Assembly: GCF_011386835.1 (NCBI RefSeq)
Contig: NC_088800.1
Span: 25,707,059 to 25,771,058 of the forward strand
Direction: 5' to 3'
Length of the DNA: 64,000 nt
DNA from: Chrysemys picta bellii
Taxonomy: Eukaryota > Chordata > Testudines > Emydidae
Part shown: one piece after another, positions 54,801-61,285 of the stretch
Layout of the letters: each line of letters begins with the position of its first letter
Numbering within the stretch: position 1 is the first letter of the stretch
The notes under the pieces: model-generated
The model's database searches: none
What the model saw: only the letters and a program-made list of their open reading frames with translations
What the model was told of the DNA's origin: nothing
Made by a program: the position numbers and the translations under genes

Positions 54801-55598
54801 TTTATATGTTGCATGTCATCTTAGGTTGTGAATTTTCCCAAGCCGGAACTGTATCTTCATATGTGTATGTGTGAACAGTAACTAGCACATGTGATAGACA
54901 CCACCGGAACACAAATAAGTACTCACTTTTTGAATAGCTTCCTCCATCTGCCTTTCATACTCTTCATCTTTCAGCAATCTTGTGAGTCGCTTCTGATCAA
55001 CCCGTTCCTCAGCTTCCCACATCACCTCCAATTGCCTGATTCTCTCCACCTTTTTTTCATGTGCCAATTGGAGGAGATCTTTGTGATACAATTCCCTCAT
55101 CTTTTTCTGATTCAGTTGGGCAGCATTCAGCTGCGGAGGCCTTCTCATCGACTCCTGCGTGGGGGGGGGGGGGGGGGGGGAAGGAACAATTTTATAATGG
55201 AGCAGAGCCACAATGCTGCAGGGATGCACAAAGTGACAGGAATTGAGCCAAGGGCGCCCTCTGGAGATTCATGGGAGAATAATCCAGGTTCAAATTCTCC
55301 TTCACTTACCGCACACTCGGATTTATCGACACAGCCCGCCCCATAACTACCTCAAATGCCATCGCCGTGAGTGAATGAGGTAGGACCAAGCAATGTACAC
55401 AATGCAGCAGGTATGAACCGACAGGCCTTCCACTCCACCCCACCCGCTCGGCCCATGGCCTCGCCGCTCCCCCCTACCCCGCTCGGCGCAGGGCATCGCC
55501 GCTTCCCCACTACCCTGCTCGGCGCAGGGCATCGCCGCTTCCCCACTACCCCCCACCGCTCCTCCACATACGGCTCGCTGCCGCTGCTAACTCACCAT
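36730..55598 (-). CDS. MNS1: MNS1, meiosis-specific nuclear structural protein 1 (complete, ten coding exons)
   Basis: Exons in transcript order: 55596-55598, 54927-55154, 52666-52793, 49336-49438, 46813-47042, 45721-45937, 45523-45630, 42258-42515, 40064-40189, 36730-36828. They total 1500 nt, giving 499 residues and a TGA; mammalian MNS1 has 495. Every intron is GT-AG and all phases join. The chain is almost entirely Glu/Lys/Arg/Gln-rich helix, one long coiled coil, with hallmark blocks MEEAIQK, KDEKMRQQ, KLMIDEIVRKIYEEDQ, EEMEEENRKIMEFANMQQ, NMLAKFAEDDRIEQMNAQK and KLLKEHATKLLGYLP. MNS1 is a microtubule inner protein of motile-cilium doublets and interacts with outer-arm docking proteins; loss in mammals causes laterality defects and male infertility. 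The promoter X-box suggests RFX control. The gene is convergent with TEX9. Confidence 0.96.
37746..37880. mobile_element. fold-back (head-to-head) PLE tail, 9-bp TSD
   Basis: The left half is minus-sense PLE tail (extension plus 'acttgtggcaccttagagac'), joined directly to the right half in + sense ('ttatgctcaaataaatttg' ... 'aaggtgccacaagtactcc'). The two halves form a long hairpin around 'cttgtggcaccttagagac'. TTATATTCT flanks both sides (37737-37745 and 37881-37889), so the palindrome inserted as a unit. Confidence 0.85.
38165..38924. mobile_element. non-autonomous hAT-type element, 8-bp TSD
   Basis: Left terminus CAGAGGTGGGCAAACTAC, right terminus GTTTGCCTGCCCCCG. The flanks are AGCTAAAC on both sides (38157-38164 and 38925-38932). 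The interior is G-rich on the + strand (about 38470-38830). The long open frames there are composition effects; no transposase motif is seen. Confidence 0.92.
40064..40189 (-). CDS. MNS1: MNS1 coding exon 9
   Basis: 126 nt, 42 codons (residues 426-467), phase 0 at both ends; acceptor TTCTGTAG, donor CTAGA|GTAAGT. Contains RELEERQLEERRQG and KLLKEHATKLLGYLPR, very close to the mammalian protein. Confidence 0.96.
40190..42257 (-). other. MNS1: MNS1 intron 8
   Basis: About 2 kb of AT-rich sequence. No repeat, RNA gene or exon is recognised on either strand. Confidence 0.6.
42258..42515 (-). CDS. MNS1: MNS1 coding exon 8
   Basis: 258 nt, 86 codons (residues 340-425), phase 0 at both ends; acceptor CTCTATAG, donor GACAAA|GTAAGA. 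Contains NMLAKFAEDDRIEQMNAQKR and KAVEKLIEERHKQFLADK, among the most conserved parts of MNS1. Confidence 0.97.
43428..43662. mobile_element. hAT-type MITE (CAGGGCCGGC family), 8-bp TSD
   Basis: Left end CAGGACCGGCTCCAGG, right end GAGCCGGCCCTG. The flanks are GTCATAAG on both sides (43420-43427 and 43663-43670). It lies in the opposite orientation to 11841-12209 and 13164-13382. Confidence 0.93.
44258..44357. mobile_element. short MITE with GTATGTCTACACT ends
   Basis: Left GGGTATGTCTACACTG and right GCAGACATACCC are inverted repeats, like the Harbinger-like ends elsewhere in the window. 100 bp, no coding sequence. The target duplication is unclear. Confidence 0.6.
45523..45630 (-). CDS. MNS1: MNS1 coding exon 7
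   Basis: 108 nt, 36 codons (residues 304-339), phase 0 at both ends; acceptor GTTTTAG, donor GAGATG|GTAGGT. Contains REDLEQVRQELYLEEQAE, matching mammalian REDLEQVRQELYQEEQAE. Confidence 0.96.
45721..45937 (-). CDS. MNS1: MNS1 coding exon 6
   Basis: 217 nt; completes codon 231 and adds residues 232-303. Acceptor CATATAG, donor AACATG|GTATTA. Contains RRKKREEMEEENRKIMEF and ANMQQEREEDRMAKAQ, a hallmark block. Only 90 bp separate it from exon 7. Confidence 0.96.
45938..46812 (-). other. MNS1: MNS1 intron 5
   Basis: Mostly unique-looking sequence, with a set of short inverted repeats of the CCTGAAT type at 46600-46718. Nothing else recognised. Confidence 0.55.
46600..46718. repeat. short inverted-repeat element (TATTCAGGAAA ends)
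   Basis: 46628-46696 has ends CCTATTCAGGAAA and TTTCCTGAATAGG, a perfect 13-bp inverted repeat. A second, weaker pair ('caggaaaa' and 'tttcctga') lies just outside. The same terminal sequence occurs at 49021-49125, so this is a dispersed family. Confidence 0.6.
46813..47042 (-). CDS. MNS1: MNS1 coding exon 5
   Basis: 230 nt; residues 155-230 plus two bases of codon 231. Acceptor AACAACAG, donor CAAAT|GTTAGT. Contains LEKQLEEQEKKKQDAYEEFL and KLMIDEIVRKIYEEDQ, nearly invariant in MNS1. The donor GTTAGT is weaker than average; reading through it gives an intronic extension with a late stop. Confidence 0.95.
47043..49335 (-). other. MNS1: MNS1 intron 4
   Basis: AT-rich, with a CCTGAAT-type inverted-repeat element at 49021-49125. 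No exon or named element in the rest. Confidence 0.6.
49021..49125. repeat. short inverted-repeat element (ATTCAGGAAAG ends)
   Basis: Left ATTCAGGAAAGTG and right GACTTTCCTGAAT give a 12-bp inverted repeat around a 'cattgactttaggggaac' centre. Same terminal family as 46600-46718. It behaves like a short MITE; the target duplication is not clear. Confidence 0.6.
49336..49438 (-). CDS. MNS1: MNS1 coding exon 4
   Basis: 103 nt; completes Ser120 and adds residues 121-154. Acceptor TTTTTGCAG, donor AAAATG|GTAATT. Contains LELRELEKKLKSAYMNKERA and AQIAEKEAIRYEKM, very close to the mammalian protein. Confidence 0.96.
50138..50208. repeat. short palindromic repeat (GTGAAATCCTGG ends)
   Basis: Left GGTGAAATCCTGGTCCC and right GGACCAGGATTTCACTC are inverted repeats around 'aagtcaatggcaaaatttcc' and 'actgacttcagc'. 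This compact palindrome is a dispersed sauropsid repeat as far as I recall; the family name is not certain. Confidence 0.6.
52145..52404. mobile_element. Harbinger-like MITE with TTA duplication
   Basis: Starts GGGTGCGACTACACGAG and ends CAGTGTAGACAAGCCC. TTA flanks both sides (52142-52144 and 52405-52407). 260 bp, non-coding. It sits about 260 bp from MNS1 exon 3 in intron 3. Confidence 0.78.
52666..52793 (-). CDS. MNS1: MNS1 coding exon 3
   Basis: 128 nt; residues 78-119 plus two bases of codon 120. Acceptor CTGGCCAG, donor AACAG|GTATTT. Contains AEENKKLKELQLEQEERLA and KLKDEKMRQQIREN, near-identical to mammals. Confidence 0.96.
53564..53858. mobile_element. Harbinger-like MITE nested in a Tigger-like element
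   Basis: Begins GGGCTGGTCTACACTAG and ends GAAGACGTACCC, with TAA on both sides (53561-53563 and 53859-53861). It contains two hairpins: an imperfect one around 'acttcagctacg...cgtagctgaagt' and a perfect one at 53762-53810. It is unusually CpG-rich for this region, so it may be a young copy. Confidence 0.75.
53762..53810. repeat. perfect 22-bp palindrome with 5-nt loop
   Basis: The left arm 53762-53783 starts CGGGGATCGATGTATCG and the right arm 53789-53810 is its exact complement, around the loop AGATG. It lies in the MITE at 53564-53858. Confidence 0.9.
54927..55154 (-). CDS. MNS1: MNS1 coding exon 2
   Basis: 228 nt, 76 codons (residues 2-77), phase 0 at both ends; acceptor CACGCAG, donor CAAAAA|GTGAGT. 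It opens ESMRRPPQLNAAQLNQKKM and ends RQMEEAIQK. The N-terminal part is less conserved than the rest, but the MEEAIQK end and length agree with mammals. The acceptor is preceded by a pure 20-C tract (55161-55180 on the + strand as G). Confidence 0.93.
55161..55180 (-). repeat. 20-nt homopolymer forming the MNS1 exon 2 pyrimidine tract
   Basis: Twenty G on the + strand, so twenty C on the MNS1 sense strand, ending three bases before the CAG acceptor. It serves as the polypyrimidine tract in place of the usual T-rich one. Confidence 0.9.
55446..55552. repeat. minisatellite, three 36-bp units in MNS1 intron 1
   Basis: Units at 55446-55480 (35 bp, diverged), 55481-55516 and 55517-55552. The last two are almost identical and start GCTCGGCGCAGGGCATCGCC. 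It lies within the 441-bp first intron, close to the promoter. Confidence 0.85.
55596..55598 (-). CDS. MNS1: MNS1 coding exon 1 (start codon only)
   Basis: The minus strand reads GAGAGGATG|GTGAGTTAGC: the ATG is immediately followed by a good donor. Spliced to exon 2 it gives MESMRR, comparable to mammalian MGSKRR, so only the initiator Met is encoded here. The context AGGATG with G after the splice (ATGG) is a good Kozak match. Confidence 0.88.
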
Positions 55599-55709
55599 CC
55601 TCTCGCAGTCAAAGAGACCGCCCGGCGAGGAGCAACCGCTAACGGACTTTGGCGGCCTCTCCCCTCCCCCAAACCTGTAGTGCCCGCGCGCTGTTTGGGA
55701 ACCGAAACC

Positions 55710-55723
55710 GTTGCCCTGGTAAC
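55710..55723. promoter_or_regulatory. RFX X-box in MNS1 promoter
   Basis: GTTGCC-CT-GGTAAC fits the RFX consensus GTNRCC-N(0-3)-RGYAAC at every position. It lies 112 bp upstream of the MNS1 ATG. RFX2/RFX3 control ciliary genes through such sites, which agrees with the known role of MNS1. Confidence 0.85.
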
Positions 55724-55848
55724 AAGCGGCGGCTCCAGCTTCCGGGTCGACGCAGGCGGAGCGCAGGGGCCACCTGCTGGGAATCCGCGCTCCCATTGGC
55801 CAAGCGGGCGGCCCAATGCCGCTCAGCCTTCTAGAGACAGAATGCGCT

Positions 55849-55861
55849 GTCACTAAGCAAC
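55849..55861. promoter_or_regulatory. imperfect second X-box-like site
   Basis: GTCACT-A-AGCAAC: the right half AGCAAC fits RGYAAC, the left half has one mismatch to GTNRCC. It lies about 250 bp upstream of the MNS1 ATG and about 135 bp from the first X-box. Confidence 0.45.
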
Positions 55862-56131
55862 CGCCCTTTCCGGTATTGGCAATCAGGCAATAGGATCGTT
55901 CGGGCTGAGGCGTGAACAAGGGTCTTGTCCAGGGCAAGCGACTTCGCAGCGAGGCGCCTGCGCCACAAAATTCTACAGCAAGTGGCGGGAGGCTGATCCC
56001 CACCGCATCGGCCTCTATAGAAAATGGGGGAAGGGCCGACCACAGGGCCTAGCAGAGTAGGGCCTTGATTGCTGATGAGGCCTCTAGCCCTGGCCGCACT
56101 ACAAATACCGAATAGAAAATGGGGGCTGGCC

Positions 56132-56800
56132 TAGGGTTACCATCTTTTAGTTTTTAAAAAGGAGGACACTCCATGGGGACCCGGCCCCGCCCCTCCCCCA
56201 CCCTCAGCCCCTCCCCAACTCTGCCCCCCCCCCCTGAACTTTCCGCCCCCTGCTCCTCCCCCACCCCTGCTTCCCGCGAATCAAATGTTCACGGGAAGCC
56301 TGAAACAGGGAGGCAGCAGGTAGGCTGGGGCGGGGTGCAGCGTGGCCCAGTCCGCCCCCCCCTGGCTGAGCGGCTCCCTCTGGCGGCCGGCCCAGGCCAA
56401 GAGGCTCTGGCCCCGGCATCTCCCGCCCAGCTTGGCCCTGGGGCACTGACTCCTGGCCCAGCACCGCGCCTCCGGCGCCCGGCCCGGCCCCGCGCCCCCG
56501 GCTCCTGGCCCGGCCTGGCACTGCGACCCCGGCTCCTGGCCCGGCCCTGGGCCCGGCACCGCGCGCCCGCCTCCTGGACCCCGGCCCGGCACCGCGCCCC
56601 CGGCCCTGCAACCCCCGGCACCGCCCCGGCCCTGCACCCCTGGCTCCTGCCGAGCACCGCCGGCCCCGGCCCCAGCCCAGCACTGCCGGCCCTAGCCCCA
56701 GAGGCCCCGGCCGAGCACCACCAAGCCCTCCCTCCCTATTTTCCCAGACATGTCCGGCTTTTTGGGGCTCAAATCCCCGTGCGGGGGGAAATCCCAAAAA
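56132..56800. repeat. GC-rich repeat with TAGGGTTACCAT end, truncated
   Basis: Begins TAGGGTTACCATCTTTTAG, like the ends of 57869-59068. The interior is very rich in G+C with repeats of 'ccggccc' and 'gcaccgcgcc'. It contains 'agacatgtccggctttt' near 56748, also found near 57898 in the related element. The right terminus is replaced by a PLE tail at 56801. Long open frames here reflect composition. Confidence 0.6.
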
Positions 56801-56851
56801 GCTTATGCTCTAATAAATTTGTTAGTCTCTAAGGTGCCACAAGTACTCCTG
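56801..56851 (+). mobile_element. PLE 3' tail fragment
   Basis: GCTTATGCTC, then 'taataaatttgttagtctct' and 'aaggtgccacaagtactcc'. Only about 50 bp, beginning just after the GAAA of the hammerhead-like fold. It abuts the GC-rich repeat directly. Confidence 0.8.
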
Positions 56852-57868
56852 TTTTTTTTGGAATCTCACTAATTTAAACTCATTTAATGATTAATTGATA
56901 TTAAAAAACATACATTGGCAACATATATAATAATGGCTGAGAGCCCATGACTTCTCGAATCTGTCGCTTCTAACACTAAACTGAATGAATAGTCTTATCT
57001 CTGTGTTTCCACTCCACCTTCCAGTTTCAGATTACAGGTAATGCAAAAAAAACAGTTTCCGATTACAAATAATGGAAGGGGAGATGGAAAAGTTTGCGCA
57101 CCACTGTCCTAGACAGCAAGGGAACATCGCTCTGTTAATGCGCATGAATGAGGCTAATTGCAACCATAAACATTCATTATAACCATCAGATTTATTAAGG
57201 ACCCCTCTATTTTGACAAACATTTGTGCAACAATGAATAAAAAATATCCAGTTGCCTCCTATTCAACAATTACCAGGGTGAATACCACTGAGGTCAGCTC
57301 TTTCTGTCTAGTAAAGGCATGGCCCTAACTGTCAACAAAAAAGAATGTTTTAGCTCTGTCCTCATAAAAGTCACCTGCCCCAGTACTTTTCAGTGAGGGC
57401 ATAGGGTGGTTTTCTACAATATCCATCTTCTAGCATCTTTAGAATTTAGCATCTATGGAACAATTGTTGCACACCTGTACTTATGCAACTCTCATGTAGT
57501 CCCCAAAAATCACATTCAGGACTCATGCTACAGATGGGAGGAGGTTTTAGATACATCAAGAGGACATTTCCTTGCTGCGATTTTTTCCAGATTATAGATA
57601 TTTAGCTCATAGGCTTTACTACACTGAGGAAATGTCTCCCAAAATTCAACTAAACTCATAGAAGCAGTAATATAGAGAAGGCAAAAATGAACAGACCCAT
57701 TTTTAAAACCAGTCTAGTTAAATCTGCTGAAGTGTAGTAGAAGCCACAATATGAGGAACAGAAGTAGTACAGAAAGAAGACAGTTTGTAAGATGGGAAAT
57801 AGATGTCAGAGTTAGGACACAACAGTTCCAACTCAAAATCCAAATTCCAAAATCATATTGCATTAAGG
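56852..57868. other. unassigned sequence upstream of MNS1
   Basis: AT-rich, no gene seen. Around 57050-57115 a short piece ('tttgcgcaccactgtcc') may be the worn end of a hAT-type element. Confidence 0.5.
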
Positions 57869-59068
57869 TAGGGTTAACATCCGTCCGTATTTCCCCGGAC
57901 ATGTCCGGCTTTTGCGTCTCTAAATAGCCATCCGGGAGGAATTGTAACAAGGTTAAAAGGTCCGGGATTTTCCCCCTTCCCTCCCTCCCTCAAAGTGCGG
58001 CTGCTGATTTGGCAGCTGGGCCTGATTGAGCCGCTCCCAGTGGCCTCCAGCAGCCAGAGCCCTCCCCTGCTCCCTGCAGAATGTTTTGCCTACACGTGGA
58101 CATGGGCATGGTAAGGGGAGTCCCGGGGGGCAGTCAGGGAGCGCGGGGAGGGTTGGATGGGTCCCCGGCCTCCACCTGCCACCCCCCCTCTGCGCATCCC
58201 CCCCCATCCCTGCCTGCCTCTCCCTTGCCTGCTTGTACTGCCAGAGCCAGCAGCAACTGCTGTCTGCTGCCCTCGGGTCCTAGTGCCCCCATCCACTAAT
58301 GGCAAGACAGGCTGCCCTTACCCTGCCCTTTCACCCTAGCCCCGAGCCTCTCCAACGCCCCAAACCCCTCATCCCCAGCCCCAGCCCTCATCCCCCTGCA
58401 CCCTAATCCTCTGCCCCAGCCTCGAGCCCCCTCCTGCATCATGAACCCCTCATCCTCAGCCCACAGCCCTCACCCTTGCACCCCCGCCTATCCCCAAACT
58501 CTCTCCCAAACTCCCTCCCCCTTCCCACACACCCCCTCCTGCCCTCAAACTCCCTCCCAAAGCCTGTACCCCCTCCCTTTGCACCGCCTCCCACCCCCAA
58601 ACTCCATCCCAGAGTCTGAACCCCTCACCCCCTCCTGCACACCCACCCCCTGCCCCAGCCCAGAGCCTGCACCCAGCACCCAAACTCTATCCCAGAGCCT
58701 GCACCCTGCACCCCTCCTGCACCCTAATCCCCAGCCTAGGACCTGTACCCCAGACCTCCTCCCCCCTCCCAGAGCTTAGGCAGGTGGGGGGGGGGGGTTC
58801 TGGGCACCACCAAAATTTCTACAACCCTGCCACCCATGCGAGTGGATAAGAGTTGGGGCAGTCAGGGGACAGGTAGGGTCCTAGGGGGGCAGTTAGGGCC
58901 GGGGGGTTCTCAGCAGGGGGCAGTCAGGGGACAAGAAGTGGGGGGGCGTTGGGGGTTCTGAGGGGGCAGTCAGGGGGTGGGAAGTGAGAGGGACTGGATG
59001 GGGCGGGGCTAGGGCAGGGCTCCCCCCCCAGTAGCCTCTTTTTTGATTGTGGAAATATGGTAACCCTA
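57869..59068. mobile_element. 1.2-kb element with TAGGGTTA termini and 7-bp TSD
   Basis: Left end TAGGGTTAACATCCGTCC; right end ATTGTGGAAATATGGTAACCCTA, whose complement begins TAGGGTTACCATATTTCC. The flanks are ATTAAGG on both sides (57862-57868 and 59069-59075). The interior has long C-rich (58330-58760) and G-rich (58780-59020) parts that are partly complementary. No transposase frame. Superfamily uncertain; perhaps hAT-like with a worn 8-bp duplication. Confidence 0.78.
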
Positions 59069-59435
59069 ATTAAGGAAAAATATTATTTGTAATTTAAGCA
59101 TTTTTACACTCCATTGCTATGGTGCAGTGTGTCTGAGAATCAAAATAACAACAACAACAACAAAGCAGAAACAGGTAGGCTAAATACAGTAGGATAGTAA
59201 GGAAATGGTTTCCATAGAAACAATACTCCCAGAATATTCTAATGCTCATGTGACAGTGGTTTGGAAAGAAGGAGAGCAAAAGTGGATTGTACCTCCTTAT
59301 CTTTAATGAACTCTGGTGAAAAAAAGGAAGTTGAAGGATCATTTATGAAAATACTTCCTCCCAGTTTCCTGTCTTTTCAGTCTTATTAGTATATTTAGAT
59401 TTATAAAAACACTTTAAAAAAAGGGCACTCATCCA

Positions 59436-61285
59436 CAGGGCCATCTTTAGGATTTATGGGGCCCTACGCAGTATTATTAAACTGGTGCTCCTATGCCCGA
59501 CAGCAGCCCAGGCTCGCAGCCCGGGGGGGGGGGGAGGGGAAATGAGGCAGCAAAGGATACCGAGCTGCCCAGCCTGCCTCATGGCGGCGGAGAGTCACAG
59601 TTCCCCACAGACACCCCCATACCCTCTCCCTCACGCAGAATGCACGGCGCTGACGCATTTGGCTCTGTGAATACCACCCCTGCATAAGGAGACTGCAGTG
59701 CGCACTGAGCGTGTGGGAGCCAACCCTCTTACTTGCTGTCATGAGCGGTGGGTGAAGCTGCTGCTTTGGGAGGCTAGCTCCCCAGCCCACCTGTGGCCCT
59801 GCCCATACTCCACCCCTCTCTGCCCCAGGCCCCACCCACTCCCCACTCTATCCTTCCTCTCTTTCCCTCCCTGATCACCCCCTTCCAGCCAAATCCCTGA
59901 ACCTAAATGAAGCAAATAGCATTTGGAAAAAAAAAAAAAAAAAAAACACCTCTTCTGCAATTTCTTTCTAAAGAAAATGGAGCATGTTTTCGACTGCATG
60001 CCAGAAGGTGAAGACTGGACATGCAGAAGGTACCTAATTAAAAGCACTAAACTTGAGAATAAAAAATGTCAGTCATGGGTTTTTGATGTACCCTGAATTT
60101 TGTCAGAGATTTATTTGAAAAACTTTGTAGTAAGGGAAAGTCAGCTGTCCTGCTGAATACAACATTAAATATTATGGAATACATGATGCAGGTCTTCTCT
60201 GTTTTACATTTTCTTAATCAGTATTTCTAATCTGATTTTATATTTTAAATGTACTCTTAAGCCTTCATAAAGTAATCATTCCAGATTACTACATATTTAA
60301 CTCACTGAAACAAAGACGTTTTAAATTAATCAGTCACAGAGATTTAGTGTGTTCATAACAATGTTCATTGCTTTTAGAAAAAGGGAACACTAATTTACTT
60401 TGTGTGTGATCTCCATAACAATAAACAGTTTATGAAATTTCACCTTTAAAAAATTTCAACTTTAAAAAATATGTTTCCAAAGATTTTAGGCATAACAAAG
60501 GATTTTATATCTTACTAAGGTACTGATTTTGCTAGCGGTTTCTCTTAAAACTAGTTAATCAAATAGTCAGAAGTAAAGAAAGGGAAACTCGTTTGTCCAG
60601 CTTTCAGGAAAGGGACGTTGTCCCTTTAAGGGCTCTCTTCAACAGGGGGTGAAGGGAGAAAGGACAGGAAGTCTTTGGAAGCAAATTTTTTGTACTATAG
60701 TAATTACAATTAAAATGTGTATTTTAGATAAGGGTGGTCCTTTGAAGGATTTATTTTAAAAACTGTATGTTTGAAGATACAAGCATTTAAGGCTAAAGAT
60801 GAATACTCAGATTGTTCATCTAAAAATCTATGCAAGGATTTTTTAGAGATGTAATTTTATCATCTTCAGCAACACACTAATGAAATATTTAAAAGCAAAT
60901 TTTAAACTAAGGTCCTGTAGACTAACATATTCTGAGTAAATATTACAGTAATGCACCACTGTTTTTGTCAGTATATTCAGAAACTGACTATATACCTGGG
61001 GATTGGCAAATGCCTGTTAAATGGCTTCATTACCACTTGGATGGCTCTTTAACAGCTTCAGTGTTGTGCTAATAGGTCTGGCAGGCTGGGAAAGCTTTTT
61101 CACTTTTAAGATCCCCTCCAAAGTAAGAGTCACCAAGCTGCAGTAGCCAACTGTGGGAGGATGCAGGAAGGGTCAGAACAGGGATAGGATGAGGTGGGTG
61201 GGTGGACACTAAGACCCAGGAATGCCCCAAATGTTCGGGTGCCCTATGCAGCCGCATATGCTGCCTATGCCTATGGATGGCTCTG
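59436..61285. mobile_element. 1.85-kb hAT-type element, 8-bp TSD
   Basis: Left end CAGGGCCATCTTTAGG; right end CCTATGGATGGCTCTG as imperfect inverted repeat. The flanks are CTCATCCA on both sides (59428-59435 and 61286-61293). The first 400 bp are GC-rich, the middle AT-rich. No transposase reading frame is visible, so it is non-autonomous or decayed. Confidence 0.87.

Larger units (their letters stand above)
52794..54926 (-). other. MNS1: MNS1 intron 2
   Basis: Contains a Tigger-like element (53511-54467) with a Harbinger-like MITE nested inside (53564-53858). The flanking AT-rich sequence holds no recognised feature. Confidence 0.7.
55599..56000 (-). promoter_or_regulatory. MNS1: MNS1 5' UTR and CpG-rich promoter
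   Basis: A GC-rich, CpG-dense stretch immediately upstream of the MNS1 ATG, without TATA. It carries a consensus X-box (55710-55723), an inverted CCAAT box (ATTGG, 55795-55799), a direct CCAAT (55813-55817) and a second, imperfect X-box-like site (55849-55861). The transcription start is not visible. Confidence 0.8.

Noticed and set aside
55371..55856. A 161-codon + strand frame across the MNS1 promoter
   Set aside because: It crosses the minisatellite and the X-box region antisense to MNS1, has no family resemblance, and many overlapping frames are open because of GC content.
56173..56832. A 219-codon open frame on the + strand and several on the minus strand
   Set aside because: Low-complexity Pro/Ala/Arg sequence caused by GC-rich repeat composition; no domain, and it ends in a PLE tail.
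60611..60630. AAGGGAC-GTT-GTCCCTT hairpin considered as a structured RNA
   Set aside because: A single 7-8-bp stem in the middle of a hAT-type element with no conserved context.
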